Positions 1 through 8,748 of a DNA stretch of 64,000 bases are shown here, one piece after another (position 1 is the stretch's first letter; each line of letters starts with the position of its first letter). The DNA is taken from the NCBI RefSeq assembly GCF_900141985.1, contig NZ_FQZK01000001.1, forward strand, positions 531,663 to 595,662, in the 5' to 3' direction. The position numbers and the translations under genes were made by a program. Source of the stretch: Nocardiopsis flavescens. GTDB taxonomy: Bacteria > Actinomycetota > Actinomycetes > Streptosporangiales > Streptosporangiaceae. The notes under the pieces are model-generated. The model was not told the origin of the DNA and ran no database searches. It worked only from the letters and a program-made list of their open reading frames with translations.

Positions 1-207
1 CCCCTGCTCGTCGGTGCCGAGCGGGACCGGTGCGTCGGTGAAACCGTTCCGGTGCAGGTGGGCGAGGTAGGCCTGGACCGTCCCGCTGAACGGCCGGAGC
101 GGGCGGCGGACCGTGTCGCCCACCCGCACGATGCCCGGGGTGACGCCGTCGCCGACCAGGGGCAGGGCCTCCGGGCCGTCCTGACCGCCGCTGGACCGGT
201 CGTGCAC
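1..207 (-). CDS. Aminoglycoside phosphotransferase-family protein, N-terminal part (runs off window)
   Basis: Only the first 69 codons lie in the window; the rest lies left of position 1. The GTG start at 205-207 has an ideal ribosome site (GGAGGT, five bases upstream). The visible protein has a short polar start, then a strand pattern including GIVRVGDTVRRP and then AYLAHLHRNGF before a DEQG turn. This is the usual opening of actinobacterial APH/choline-kinase-fold phosphotransferases, in which it forms the first strands of the N-lobe. The catalytic loop is outside the window, so the substrate cannot be inferred. Assignment is by recognition of the N-terminal pattern only. Confidence 0.7.
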   Translation of the reverse strand, partial: MHDRSSGGQDGPEALPLVGDGVTPGIVRVGDTVRRPLRPFSGTVQAYLAHLHRNGFTDAPVPLGTDEQG

Positions 208-534
208 GGGATACCTCCGTCGGGCTGGGGAGAACGTGGGGGAAGCGCGGGCGGCCCTCCCCGGTGTTCGAGGCTACGCCCGGCACCCTGGCCGCGTTCC
301 CCGGACCGGTGTCCGGCCGCCGGAGGGCACGGCCCTGAGGAACGGTGCCCCGAGCACGTCGGGGGTGGCGGTCCGGGGGCATGTGTGGCCCTTCAGGCCG
401 GCTGCACGGGTGCGGCACCCCGGCTTTCACCCGGCGGGACGCCCATCCGGAAGTGCCGGGTTCCCGGATGGGCCTGTCGCGGGTCGGGGGCTTCTGGAAG
501 GCTGGCCGCACGCCCCCGAAGCGGAAAGGACCCC
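208..534. other. Intergenic stretch, divergent promoters expected
   Basis: About 330 bases between the divergent phosphotransferase and SecD-head-like genes. Open frames here have no recognisable product and no ribosome site. The stretch must hold the promoters for both flanking genes, but no clear -10/-35 pair or operator stands out in the GC-rich sequence. Confidence 0.4.
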
Positions 535-1362
535 GTGGAATCCCAGCCGCCGCACCCGCACCCGTCCCCGCCCTCCCCCGAGGGCCCACCGCGCCGGAAC
601 CTGCTGTGGCCGCTGGTCGCCGGGGCCGTGGCGCTCACCCTCCTCGTGGCCGCGGGCGGGGTGACCGCCTGGCTGCTGTTCATAGCCGAGCGGCCCGGGG
701 GCGGCGAGAGCGTCGAGTTCCGCCTCGGGAACGGCCAGGACCCCGTTCCGGCCGAGGACGTCGACCTGGTCTCCGCCGTCCTGCACCGGCGCGTCGTGGA
801 CCTGGCGGCGGGCGAGCCGGCCATCACCGTCCAAGGCGACACCGCCCTCACCGTCGAGTTCCCCCCGGACACCGACGTGGCGGAGGCGACCGCCCTGCTG
901 GAGCGCCCCGGCGTCATGGCCGTCCACCCCGTACTCGGCGCCGCGGTGTCCCCCGACGACGGGGACACGGTCCTGCCCGTCCCCAGTACCTCCGAGCTGC
1001 TGCGGGTGGGCCCCGCGGGACTCGGCAACGCGCAGGTCGCCTCGGCGGGGTTCGAGCACAACCCCTCCTACGGCCAGTGGGAGGTGCAGATCGAGTTCAC
1101 CGGTGAGGGCGCCGGGACGTGGGCCACGATGACCGGCGAGGCCGCCTGCCAGTCCCCCGGCGACCCGCGCCGCCGGCTCGCGATCGTGGTGGACGAGGAG
1201 ATCGTCTCGGCCCCCGAGGTCACCCCCGACGTGGGGTGCGGGGTCGGCCTCGACGTGGGCGCCACGGTCGTCACCGGGGGCTTCGAGCGCACCGAGGCCG
1301 CGGTCCTGGCCACCCTCGTCGGATCGGACCCGCTGCCCGTCGCCGTGACGGCGGTGCCCTAG
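535..1362 (+). CDS. Membrane-anchored protein with SecDF P1-head-like domain
   Basis: A 275-residue protein. Residues 1-20 are a Pro-rich cytoplasmic tail, followed by one hydrophobic segment (about 22-46, LLWPLVAGAVALTLLV onward) that anchors an extracytoplasmic domain. The outer part resembles the head of the SecD P1 domain: a first half with ITVQGDTALTVEFPPDTD, and a C-terminal half with RRRLAIVVDEEIVSAPEV followed by a VVTGGF turn, the equivalent of the SecD signature around AIVLDG..SAP. It lacks the SecD transmembrane bundle, so it is not a translocase motor. The GTG start at 535 was chosen because AAAGGA lies just upstream and the protein makes sense from there; a longer open frame upstream has no family resemblance. 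Role unknown; similar stand-alone proteins occur in actinomycetes. Confidence 0.65.
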   Translation: MESQPPHPHPSPPSPEGPPRRNLLWPLVAGAVALTLLVAAGGVTAWLLFIAERPGGGESVEFRLGNGQDPVPAEDVDLVSAVLHRRVVDLAAGEPAITVQGDTALTVEFPPDTDVAEATALLERPGVMAVHPVLGAAVSPDDGDTVLPVPSTSELLRVGPAGLGNAQVASAGFEHNPSYGQWEVQIEFTGEGAGTWATMTGEAACQSPGDPRRRLAIVVDEEIVSAPEVTPDVGCGVGLDVGATVVTGGFERTEAAVLATLVGSDPLPVAVTAVP

Positions 1363-1419
1363 GGTCGCCCGGACACGCTCCCCCGCCCTCGGCGGCCGGC
1401 ACCCCTCCAGGAGGACCCT

Positions 1420-2124
1420 GTGACTTCGCTTCCCGACGTGGACGTGGTCGTCTTCGACATTCTCGGCACCATGGTCGACGAGCCCGGGGGGATCGGGCGC
1501 GGCATCCGCGCCCTGCTCCCCGGTGTGGACGACGCGCGGGCGGCCGACCTCCTCGCGCTCTGGCAGCGGCACGTCGACGAGCAGCAGCGGGAGGTCGTCG
1601 CGGGCCGGCGCCCCTACACGGACAGCACGGTGATCGACCGGGAGGCGGCGGAGCGCGTCGCCGCCGAGGCCGGGGTCGGCGACCCCGACGCTATTCGTGC
1701 GCTGGCGGCCTGCGCGCAGCGCCTGGAGCCGTGGCCGGACTCGGTGGCGGGCCTGGGGCGGATCGCCGCGCACCTGCCCGTGCTGGGGCTGTCGAGCGCC
1801 GGCCGTTCGGCGCTCACCCGCATCAACGCGCACGCCGGGCTGCGCTGGCACCAGGTGCTGTCCGCGGAGGACGTACGCGGCTACAAGCCCCACCCCGACG
1901 TCTACCGCCTCGCCGTGGCCAACACCGGCCTGGCCCCCGAACGCCTGCTCATGGTGGCCGCCCACGCCTGGGACCTGCGGGGCGCCCGGGACGTGGGCAT
2001 GAGGACCGCCTACGTCGAGCGCCCCGTGGGCGACCCGCCCCGGCCGGACGACGCCTTCGACCTGGTGACGCAGGGACTCGACGAGCTGGCCGGGCTCCTG
2101 ACCGGGGGCCGCGGCCCCGCGTGA
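1420..2124 (+). CDS. HAD-superfamily hydrolase (haloacid dehalogenase type II-like)
   Basis: A 234-residue HAD protein. Motif I is VVVFDILGT with nucleophile Asp13; the residue two after it is Leu15, not the Asp used as acid/base by HAD phosphatases. This is closer to the DxYGT/DxxGT pattern of 2-haloacid dehalogenases and relatives. Motif II is GLSSAGRSALT, and motif III is GYKPHPDVYRLA, whose Lys would bind the phosphate or carboxylate. The GTG start follows AGGAGG at 1408-1413. It lies 57 bases after the SecD-head gene on the same strand and is followed by a hairpin, so it probably ends that transcription unit. Substrate cannot be read from sequence. Confidence 0.75.
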   Translation: MTSLPDVDVVVFDILGTMVDEPGGIGRGIRALLPGVDDARAADLLALWQRHVDEQQREVVAGRRPYTDSTVIDREAAERVAAEAGVGDPDAIRALAACAQRLEPWPDSVAGLGRIAAHLPVLGLSSAGRSALTRINAHAGLRWHQVLSAEDVRGYKPHPDVYRLAVANTGLAPERLLMVAAHAWDLRGARDVGMRTAYVERPVGDPPRPDDAFDLVTQGLDELAGLLTGGRGPA

Positions 2125-2131
2125 AAATCAT

Positions 2132-2163
2132 CCTGCGCCGCCCGGGAACGCCCGGGGCGCAGG
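2132..2163 (+). terminator. Hairpin after HAD gene
   Basis: CCTGCGCC-GCCCGGG, loop AACG, then CCCGGGGCGCAGG: a strong GC stem with a small bulge just after the stop codon at 2124. No T-run follows, as is common in high-GC actinomycetes. Confidence 0.6.
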
Positions 2164-2235
2164 GGATCCCGTGTCGCCGCACCCTCCGTTAGGGCAGGTC
2201 AGGCGCTGCACGCGCGGTGGCCTTGCGCTACAGTC

Positions 2236-2253
2236 TTCGAACGCAGGTTCGAA
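2236..2253 (+). promoter_or_regulatory. LexA/SOS box upstream of DnaE2-type polymerase
   Basis: TTCGAACGCAGGTTCGAA: the 7-bp arms TTCGAAC and GTTCGAA form a dyad that matches the Gram-positive LexA consensus (CGAAC-N4-GTTCG). It lies 48 bases before the polymerase start codon, so LexA bound here should repress the gene until DNA damage. Confidence 0.85.
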
Positions 2254-2300
2254 AGAGACGGTGCCTTCCCCGCGGCCGTCCCCGTCGGCGGAGGGGAGGG

Positions 2301-5300
2301 GTGTCGGTGTTCGCGCACCTGCGGGTCTCCTCGCACTACTCGATGCGCCACGGCACCGCCGCACCCGCACGGCTGGTCGAAGAGGCCTCCCGGCTCGGCC
2401 AGCCGTTCGCGGCCCTGACCGACCGCGACGGCGTGTACGGGACCGCCGAGCACCTGGACGCCTGCCGCCGGTCCGGGGTGCGCCCCGTGCTCGGGGTGGA
2501 CCTGGCCCTGGCCTCCCCCGACCGGGGCCGGGTCGTCCTGCTGGCCCGCGGCGCCGCCGGCTGGGCCTCCCTGTGCCGCCTGGTCACCGCCGCCCACCAC
2601 CGCCCCTCCGGACCGGTGGCGGTCACCCGCGAGGAGGTCGCCGGGCGCCCCGACGGCCTCGTGGTCCTGCTCGGCCCGGACTCCGACGTGGGCCGGTCGC
2701 TGGCCCAGCGGCGGGGCCCGCACGCCCGCGCGCTGCTCGCCGCCTGGCGGCGGACCGGCGCCGAGATCGTCCTGGCCCCGCACGACCACGGCGTGGACGG
2801 GCAGCTGCACGTCGCCCGCTCGCTGGTGCGGATGGCCGACGACGAACGGCTGCTGGCCGTGCTGACCAACACGGTCCGCCACCCCGCCGCCGACGACGCC
2901 CCCGTGGCACGGGCCCTGGACCGGATCCGCGGCTACGCCCCCGGCGGGTACTCCCCCGGTCCCGCCACCGACCGGGCCTTCCTCGCCGGCTCCGAGCACA
3001 TGGGGGAGGTGGCGCTGGGGGTGTGCGGGGGCGACTCCACGCGCGCCCGCCGCCTGGTCGCCCACACCCTCGCCCTGGCCCTCTCGTGCGTCATGGACCC
3101 GGTCGCCGACCTGGGCGCGGGCCGCATCCACCTGCCCGACCGCCCCGGCGCCCCCGCCGAGCTGCGCGCCCGCCTGGAGTCCGGGGCCGCGCGGCTGGGC
3201 CTGGACCGCTCCCGCCCCGCCCGGGAACGGGTGGAGGAGGAACTGGTGACGGTGGCCCGCCTGGGCCTGGAGTCCTACCTGCTGACGATCGCGGACGCCG
3301 CCGACGCCATCCGCGCCGAGGGGATCCGGTGCAGCGCGCGGGGGTCGGCGGTGGGCAGCATGATCGTGCACCAGCTGGGCGTCTCGGCGGTCGACCCCCT
3401 GGAGCACGGGCTGCTGTTCGAGCGGTTCTGCGGCCCCGACCGGCCCATGCCCGACATCGACCTGGACGTGGAGTCGGCACGCCGCCTGGAGGCCTACGAC
3501 GCGGTGATCGCCGCGCATTCGGGCGAATCCGCGGCGGTCGCGATGATCGACACCTACCGGGCCCGGTCGGCGCTGCGCGACGCCGGGCTGGCGCTGTCCA
3601 TGCCGTCGGCCGAGGTGGAGCGCATCGTCGCCCTGTTCCCCCGGGTCAAGGCCTCCCGCATCTCCGAGACCATCGAGGACCTGCCCGAGCTGCGCACCAT
3701 GGCGGGCTGGGACGGCCCGCGGGTGCGCGAACTCGTCGAGCTGGCGCAGCGGTTCTCCGACCTGCCCCGGCACGTGGCCATGCACCCGTGCGGCCTGGTG
3801 CTGAGCGACCACGCCCTGACCGACCGGGTGCCGACCCGCCCGGCGGGCAGCGGACACGCGATGGTGATGGCCGACAAGCACGCCGTGGAGTCCTGGCAGC
3901 TGGGGCTGCTCAAGCTGGACGTGCTGGGGGTGCGGATGCAGTCGGCGCTCGCCCACGCTCTCGGCGAGGTCGAGCGCACCACGGGTGAGCGCGTCGACCT
4001 GGACCGGGTGCCCGACGGCGACCCCGCGACCGCGCACATGATGGCGCACAGCCGCACCGTCGGCTGCTTCCAGACCGAGTCCCCCGGGCAGCGCGAACTC
4101 GTCTCCCGGCTGCGGCCGGCCACCGTGGCCGACCTGACCGTGGACATCAGCCTGTTCCGGCCCGGGCCGATCGGCTCCGACATCGTGGGCGCCTACCTGG
4201 CCGCCCGGGCCGGGGGCGGGGCGGTCCCCGCCGCGCACCCGTCGCTGGAGCCGATCCTGGCCGAGACCGGCGGTGTCATGGTCTGGCACGAGCAGATGCT
4301 GCGCGTCCTGGCCGCCATGACGGGCAGCGGGCTGCACCAGGCCGAGGCGATGCGCCGGGCGCTGGCCCGGCCGCAGGGCGTGCGCGAGGTGGCGGCGGAG
4401 TTCCGCGTCCGCGCCGCCGAGCACGGCCACCCCCGGGCGGTGGTCGACGCCGTGTGGGCGCAGGTGGCGGCGTTCGCCGCGTTCGGGTTCACCAAGGCGC
4501 ACGGGGTGGCGTTCGCGCAGGTGTCCTACCGGTCCGCGTGGATGAAGCGGCACCACCCGGCGGCGTTCACCGCGGGCCTGCTCACCCACGCCCCGGGCAT
4601 GTACCCGCGGCGCACCCTGCTCCAGGAGATGCGCAGGTTCGGGGTGCGCGTGCTGCCCCTGGACGTGCACGCCTCCGACCGGGTGTGGCGGGTGGAGCGG
4701 GTCGGCGACCTGGACCGGGGCGTGCGGCCGCCGCTGTCCGACGTCGGCTCCCTCACCGGCGCGGAGGCCGACCGGCTCATCGCCCGGCGGCCGTTCGCGG
4801 ACCTGCGCGACCTCGTCGTGCGCGCCCGCCCCTCGGCCCCGGCACTGGACGACCTGGTGCTGGTGGGGGCCCTGGACGCCCTCACCGGCGCCGACCGGGA
4901 GGGCGGGCCGGACCGGCGGGACGTGCTGCTGCACGCCCACGCGCTGCTGCGGGCGCACCCGCCCCGGGCCGCCGGAGAGGGCCAGCTGGCCCTGCGCACC
5001 GGGCCGGACCGGGTGCGCGCGGGCCGGGCCGCGCCGATGACCCACCCGGAGCGGCTGGCGGAGGAGGGCCGGGTCCTGGGGTACGAGATCTCGGGGCACG
5101 TGATGGACCGCCACGCCGACCGGCTGGCCGAGCTGGAGGCCCGGCAGAGCCCCCGGCTGGTGGCCGCCGCCGACCTGCACCGGGAGCCGACCGGCGCCAC
5201 CGTCGCCGTGGCCGGGCTGAAGGTGGCCGTGCAGACGCCGCCGATGCGCTCGGGGCGCCGGGTGATCTTCGCGAGCGTGGAGGACCGTACGGGGCTGGTG

Positions 5301-5450
5301 GAGGCCGCCATGTTCGCCGACGCCCAGGAGCACGGGGCGGCCGTGCTCCGCAGCGAGCCCTTCGTGGTGGTGACGGGGCGCGTGCGCCGCTCCGCCCCCG
5401 GAGCCCTGCCCACGCTGACCATCGCCACCGTGCGGCCCCTGGCGGAGTGA
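2301..5450 (+). CDS. dnaE2: Error-prone DNA polymerase III alpha subunit, DnaE2 type
   Basis: A C-family polymerase of 1049 residues, the size of DnaE2 rather than the ~1180-residue replicative DnaE1. The N-terminal PHP domain (about 1-200, starting FAHLRVSSHYSMRHG) carries the altered LTDRDG motif common in this subfamily. The palm has PDIDLDVES with catalytic Asp385 and Asp387, and KLDVLG with Asp540, the three metal-binding carboxylates. The finger/thumb region contains FRPGPIGSD and GFTKAHGVAFAQVSYRSAWMK-like sequence. The C-terminal part has an OB-fold (VAVAGLKVAV... to IFASVEDRTG). The GTG at 2301 follows a GGAGGGGAGGG run; the next GTG (2307) is possible. The SOS box upstream supports damage-inducible translesion synthesis. 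No imuA or imuB (Y-family partner) is adjacent. Confidence 0.9.
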   Translation: MSVFAHLRVSSHYSMRHGTAAPARLVEEASRLGQPFAALTDRDGVYGTAEHLDACRRSGVRPVLGVDLALASPDRGRVVLLARGAAGWASLCRLVTAAHHRPSGPVAVTREEVAGRPDGLVVLLGPDSDVGRSLAQRRGPHARALLAAWRRTGAEIVLAPHDHGVDGQLHVARSLVRMADDERLLAVLTNTVRHPAADDAPVARALDRIRGYAPGGYSPGPATDRAFLAGSEHMGEVALGVCGGDSTRARRLVAHTLALALSCVMDPVADLGAGRIHLPDRPGAPAELRARLESGAARLGLDRSRPARERVEEELVTVARLGLESYLLTIADAADAIRAEGIRCSARGSAVGSMIVHQLGVSAVDPLEHGLLFERFCGPDRPMPDIDLDVESARRLEAYDAVIAAHSGESAAVAMIDTYRARSALRDAGLALSMPSAEVERIVALFPRVKASRISETIEDLPELRTMAGWDGPRVRELVELAQRFSDLPRHVAMHPCGLVLSDHALTDRVPTRPAGSGHAMVMADKHAVESWQLGLLKLDVLGVRMQSALAHALGEVERTTGERVDLDRVPDGDPATAHMMAHSRTVGCFQTESPGQRELVSRLRPATVADLTVDISLFRPGPIGSDIVGAYLAARAGGGAVPAAHPSLEPILAETGGVMVWHEQMLRVLAAMTGSGLHQAEAMRRALARPQGVREVAAEFRVRAAEHGHPRAVVDAVWAQVAAFAAFGFTKAHGVAFAQVSYRSAWMKRHHPAAFTAGLLTHAPGMYPRRTLLQEMRRFGVRVLPLDVHASDRVWRVERVGDLDRGVRPPLSDVGSLTGAEADRLIARRPFADLRDLVVRARPSAPALDDLVLVGALDALTGADREGGPDRRDVLLHAHALLRAHPPRAAGEGQLALRTGPDRVRAGRAAPMTHPERLAEEGRVLGYEISGHVMDRHADRLAELEARQSPRLVAAADLHREPTGATVAVAGLKVAVQTPPMRSGRRVIFASVEDRTGLVEAAMFADAQEHGAAVLRSEPFVVVTGRVRRSAPGALPTLTIATVRPLAE

Positions 5451-6287
5451 CCGGCGCCGGGCCCGGTGCCCGTCGAGGAACCCCCGCGGCCCGGGCGGGA
5501 ACACCCCGTGTCCGCCCCGGAGACCGCCGGGCACGCACCGGGCCCACCACCGGCCGTACGAAGCGGCGCGAACTGCAGAGCGCCCGAGGAACTCCCGGAT
5601 CCCGCTCCGGAACGCCCAAGGCCCGGTCCGCGGCATCCCGCGCTCACCGGGGGCATCACCGGCCGCTTCCGTACCCCCTCTCCCGGGCGGGGGCGCCGGG
5701 ACTGCTCCGCCCGGACCCGCCGGGGGCGGCCGACGCCGCGGCGCCCCTTCCCCGCGGGCCCGGCGCGCCGAGCGCGGACCCGGTGCCGCCGGAGACGGCC
5801 ACGGGCCGACGGGGGCACGGCAGCGGAGGAGGGGCGCAAGCCCGGTGGCCCGGCCGCGGCGGGATCGGAGGCGGCGGGGGGTGCGGGGCTCGGTCCTGGT
5901 CTTGGGCATGGTCCCACCTGGTGGCTCGGGAGGGGAACGACCTTCGGTTCGCCTCCATTGTGCGCCGGGCCGCAGGGCCGCGAACGGTTTTCCACAGGGG
6001 CTCCCCGAACGGGGCCGGTTCCTTGAACGCCGCGGGGTGCATCCGCAATACCCCACCGGAGATCATGCGCTTTCCGTGCTTTTCCGGGGCGCCGAAACGC
6101 CACCCCTGTCACACCGCGATCGGATATATCGTCACAGTTCGACGGCGTATCGGGGCAAAGGCGGGACACCTCCCGCCGCCTCCGGTTCGGGACCTTGGTT
6201 TCCACTTCCGGAGAATGTGCGGACACACCGGCGGGCCGCATTCCCCGGAGGTACATTCAACGCTGCAAAGACACTTTTAAGGACTCC
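5451..6287. other. Long gene-poor stretch
   Basis: About 840 bases with no convincing gene. Both strands are open over part of it, but the translations are Pro/Arg/Gly-rich with no domain or ribosome site. GC content falls from about 6050 to 6290, where a GATATATC palindrome (6123-6130) and a CACTTTTAA stretch near the next start suggest a promoter for the small gene at 6288. Confidence 0.4.
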
Positions 6288-6617
6288 ATGCGCGCACTTC
6301 CCGACACGGATTCGTCGTTCCTCCCCCGTGGAGCGGACGGTCCCACGAGCCCCTCCGTCCCCGCACCGTTCCCGCTCCCGTCCGGTCCGCCCGAATCCCC
6401 CTTCCCGGGGGCCCGGCCTCCCGGTCAGAGCGGCCCGCACCGGGGTTCCGGCCCCGACCGCACCCACCGGGTGCTCACGCTCGTCGGCGCCTCCGGCGCC
6501 GCGGCGGCGGCGCTGTCGGGCCTGCTGGCGTTCTCCCCGCTCCACCAGGCGTTCGGGGAGCCGGCCGCCGTCGGCCACTGCCTGCACGCCGACGCCGGTC
6601 GCGGGGCCCTGCCCTAG
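6288..6617 (+). CDS. Small Pro-rich protein with one membrane segment, unknown
   Basis: A 109-residue protein I do not recognise. The first ~65 residues are rich in Pro, Ser and Gly and look disordered. A hydrophobic Ala/Leu-rich segment follows (about 69-88, VLTLVGASGAAAAALSGLLA), then a short tail with GHCLHADAG. This suggests a single-pass membrane protein with a cytoplasmic or wall-spanning disordered tail. The ATG at 6288 has AAGGA seven bases upstream, and a perfect 12-bp hairpin follows the stop, so a discrete transcript is likely. It may be lineage-specific. Confidence 0.5.
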   Translation: MRALPDTDSSFLPRGADGPTSPSVPAPFPLPSGPPESPFPGARPPGQSGPHRGSGPDRTHRVLTLVGASGAAAAALSGLLAFSPLHQAFGEPAAVGHCLHADAGRGALP

Positions 6618-6628
6618 CGAACGTCCGC

Positions 6629-6656
6629 CACGCGGGAGCCGCCGGGCTCCCGCGTG
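6629..6656 (+). terminator. Perfect 12-bp hairpin after 6288 gene
   Basis: CACGCGGGAGCC, four-base loop, GGCTCCCGCGTG. It lies 12 bases after the stop codon at 6617 and is fully paired. It is the likely intrinsic terminator of the small gene. Confidence 0.7.
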
Positions 6657-6892
6657 GGCGAAGACCCGCCCCGGCAGGCCCTGTGCCCGTGGCGGTCGCC
6701 GGGCCTGCCGGGGCGGCCCCCGTGCCGGAACCCGGCGGTCCCGCACCGGCGCGGACCGGGGGAGCATGCCCGGCCGTTCCCTCCGCGCGGGCGCCCCTCC
6801 TCCCGGCGGGGCGGCGCAACCGCCCGGGCAGCCGGGGGAGCCCCTCGGCCCACGCCCGCTCCGCCGCCGCAGGGCCCCGGCGGCCCCGCCCG

Positions 6893-7549
6893 TCAGCGGA
6901 CGCCCGCGCCCCCGGCGCGAACGCCCGCCCCCGCGGCGCTCCTGCGCACGGCCCACTCGGCGACCGCCAGGTTGATCAGCCACCCCGCCGCCATCAGCCC
7001 CGTGCGGGTCGCCTCACCCGGCTGGCCGAGCAGCAGCACCCAGGGCAGGTGCGTGAACACCTGCGTGCCCGCCCCCTGCCCGATCGCGTACGCGCGGACC
7101 ATCCAGGCCCGGTGCCCGGCGGTGTCCCGGCGCCGCACCGCCGCGAACCCCAGCAGGATCGCCGCCGCCATCCCCGTCCCGAACACCAGCCGCACCGCGG
7201 TCAGCGACACGTCCTCCCCCTCGTTCAGCGGGTAGGAGAGCGACATCCAGACCCCCGTCAGCGCCGCGACGAGCCCCAGCGGCACCAGCGCCCGGCCCGC
7301 GAGGCGGTGCCAGCGGCGGCGGCGCAGCCCGGGCACGAACTGGAACGCGCCCAGCAGGCAGTAGGGCACGGCGGCGGCGATGTGCAGCACCACGGGCGCG
7401 GGGTCGGCGAAGAACCTGCTGTTCTCCGGGGTGGCCGGACCGCCGCCGGCCAGCTCGCCCAGGCGCGCGCCGCCCGCGATCACGGGGACGGCGCTGAGCA
7501 GGACCAGCAGGGCGGCGACGAGCCACGCGCGTCGGTCGGAGGGGGTCAC
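6893..7549 (-). CDS. DUF2306-family membrane protein
   Basis: A 218-residue integral membrane protein with about six hydrophobic segments: LVAALLVLLSAVPVIAG near the N-terminus, VVLHIAAAVPYCLLGAFQF, LVPLGLVAALTGVW, LVFGTGMAAAILLGFAAV, an AYAIGQGAGTQVFTHL segment and a final AAGWLINLAVAEW. The order, with RRRWHRLAGRALVPLG between segments and RRRDTAGHRAWMVRAYA later, is typical of DUF2306 proteins. The His and Arg residues in these loops resemble cytochrome b561/ferric-reductase folds, but a redox role is only a guess. The GTG start at 7549 has AAAGGA eight bases upstream. The gene lies downstream of the response regulator on the same strand, separated by 138 bases. Confidence 0.75.
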   Translation of the reverse strand: MTPSDRRAWLVAALLVLLSAVPVIAGGARLGELAGGGPATPENSRFFADPAPVVLHIAAAVPYCLLGAFQFVPGLRRRRWHRLAGRALVPLGLVAALTGVWMSLSYPLNEGEDVSLTAVRLVFGTGMAAAILLGFAAVRRRDTAGHRAWMVRAYAIGQGAGTQVFTHLPWVLLLGQPGEATRTGLMAAGWLINLAVAEWAVRRSAAGAGVRAGGAGVR

Positions 7550-7687
7550 GAGGGTTCCTTTCGCCGCCGCGAGGGCACCGTGCCCGGGGCGGTACCCCGA
7601 TCGTGGCCCGCGCGCCCCCTCGGGGGCATCGGTCCCGGGGCCGCCACCGCCTCCGCCGAAAGCGGGAGGGCGTCCTCGTCCTTCCGG

Positions 7688-8386
7688 TCAGCGCGGGGTG
7701 CCGCTAACCCGCCCGGTCTCGTACGCCCACAGGGCGGCCTCGACCCGGTTGCGGGCGCCGATCTTGGCCATGAGGCCGGCGATGTGGGTCTTGACCGTGC
7801 TGACCGCGATGTAGGACTCGCGGGCGATCTCGCCGTTGGTCCGCCCGCGGGCCACCGCCTCCAGGATCTGCTCCTCCCGGTCCGTGAGCGCCTGGGCGGG
7901 CTGGGCCGGCGGCCCGGCCGGGCGGCGGCCGGCGAACGTGTCGAGCAGCCTGCGGGTGACGCCGGGGGCGATGAGCGCGTCGCCCGCGGCGGCGGCCCGC
8001 ACCGCCTGGGAGAGCAGCGCGGCCCCGGCGTCCTTGAGCAGGAACCCGCGCGCCCCGGCCCGCAGGGCGGCGTACACGTACTCGTCGAGGTCGAACACGG
8101 TGATGACGACGACGGCGACCGGGTCCCGCACGTCGGGCCCGGCCAGCAGCCGGGTGGCCTCGATGCCGTCGGTGCCGGGCATGCGGACGTCGAACAGGCA
8201 CACGTCGGGGCGCAGGCGCCGCGCCAGCTCGACGGCCCCGCGGCCGTCGGCGGCCTGACCGACGACCTCGATCCCGGGCTGGGCGTCCAGGATCATCGTC
8301 AGGCCGGTGCGGACGATCTCCTGGTCGTCGGCGACGACCACGCGGATGGCGGGCGCCCCCTCCCCCGCTCCCTCTCCCGCACTCAT
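7688..8386 (-). CDS. NarL/LuxR-type response regulator
   Basis: A 232-residue two-component regulator. The receiver domain (about 13-130) starts RVVVADDQEIVRTGL with the acidic pair. The phosphoacceptor Asp lies in DVCLFDVRMPGTDG, and the switch Thr/Lys are in VVITVFDLDEYV and GFLLKDAG. The C-terminal GerE helix-turn-helix (about 165-225) is LTDREEQILEAVARG ... STVKTHIAGLMAKIG. All key residues are present, so this protein looks functional. Its ATG start overlaps the stop of the kinase fragment upstream (ATGA), the usual coupling for such pairs. The kinase is truncated, so this regulator is probably now an orphan or is served by another kinase. Confidence 0.92.
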   Translation of the reverse strand: MSAGEGAGEGAPAIRVVVADDQEIVRTGLTMILDAQPGIEVVGQAADGRGAVELARRLRPDVCLFDVRMPGTDGIEATRLLAGPDVRDPVAVVVITVFDLDEYVYAALRAGARGFLLKDAGAALLSQAVRAAAAGDALIAPGVTRRLLDTFAGRRPAGPPAQPAQALTDREEQILEAVARGRTNGEIARESYIAVSTVKTHIAGLMAKIGARNRVEAALWAYETGRVSGTPR

Positions 8387-8748
8387 GCGGCGGCTCCCGA
8401 CCGGGGCAGGCGGGCGGTGACGGTCCAGCCCCGGCCCGGGTTCGGGGCGGCCTCGCAGGTCCCGCCGAGCAGGGCGGCCCGCTCGGCCATGCCGGTGATC
8501 CCGTAGCCGGCCGGCCGGCGCGGGGCGGGGTCCCCGTCGTCGGCGACCCGCAGGTGCACCGAGGTGTCGTCGGCGGTGACGCGCACGCGGACGCGGGTGG
8601 CGCCGCGGGCGTGCCTGCGCGCGTTGGTGACCGCCTCACGGGCCAGGCGGTGGACGGTCGCCGCGACCTCCGGCGGCAGGTCGTCGAGGCCGTCGTCGAC
8701 CCGCACCTCCACGGCCGGGCCGCCGGGCCCGGCCCCGGGGAGCGCCGC
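8383..8748 (-). pseudogene. Sensor histidine kinase remnant (ATPase domain only)
   Basis: The open frame runs from a stop at 8749-8751 down to 8383, about 120 codons. It carries only the HATPase domain of a NarL-type kinase: N-box HRLAREAVTNARRHA and G-boxes VADDGDPAP and GYGITGMAERAALLGG, ending WTVTARLPRSG. The membrane sensor part and the dimerisation/phosphoacceptor His helix, normally 200-300 further residues, are absent. The sequence beyond about 8750 turns AT-richer and does not continue the family in any frame. A GTG at 8712 could give a 109-residue protein without an autophosphorylation site. It is best read as a kinase that lost its 5' two thirds by deletion. Confidence 0.8.

Noticed and set aside
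5466..6026. 186-codon open frame after dnaE2
   Set aside because: Pro/Arg-rich, no ribosome site, no partner; the other strand is equally open, so the frame is not informative.
2199..6056. Minus-strand open frame of about 1285 codons opposite the DnaE2 gene
   Set aside because: It is antisense to a gene with clear catalytic motifs; its translation is Gly/His/Pro/Arg-rich with no domain, as expected for the shadow frame of GC-rich coding DNA.
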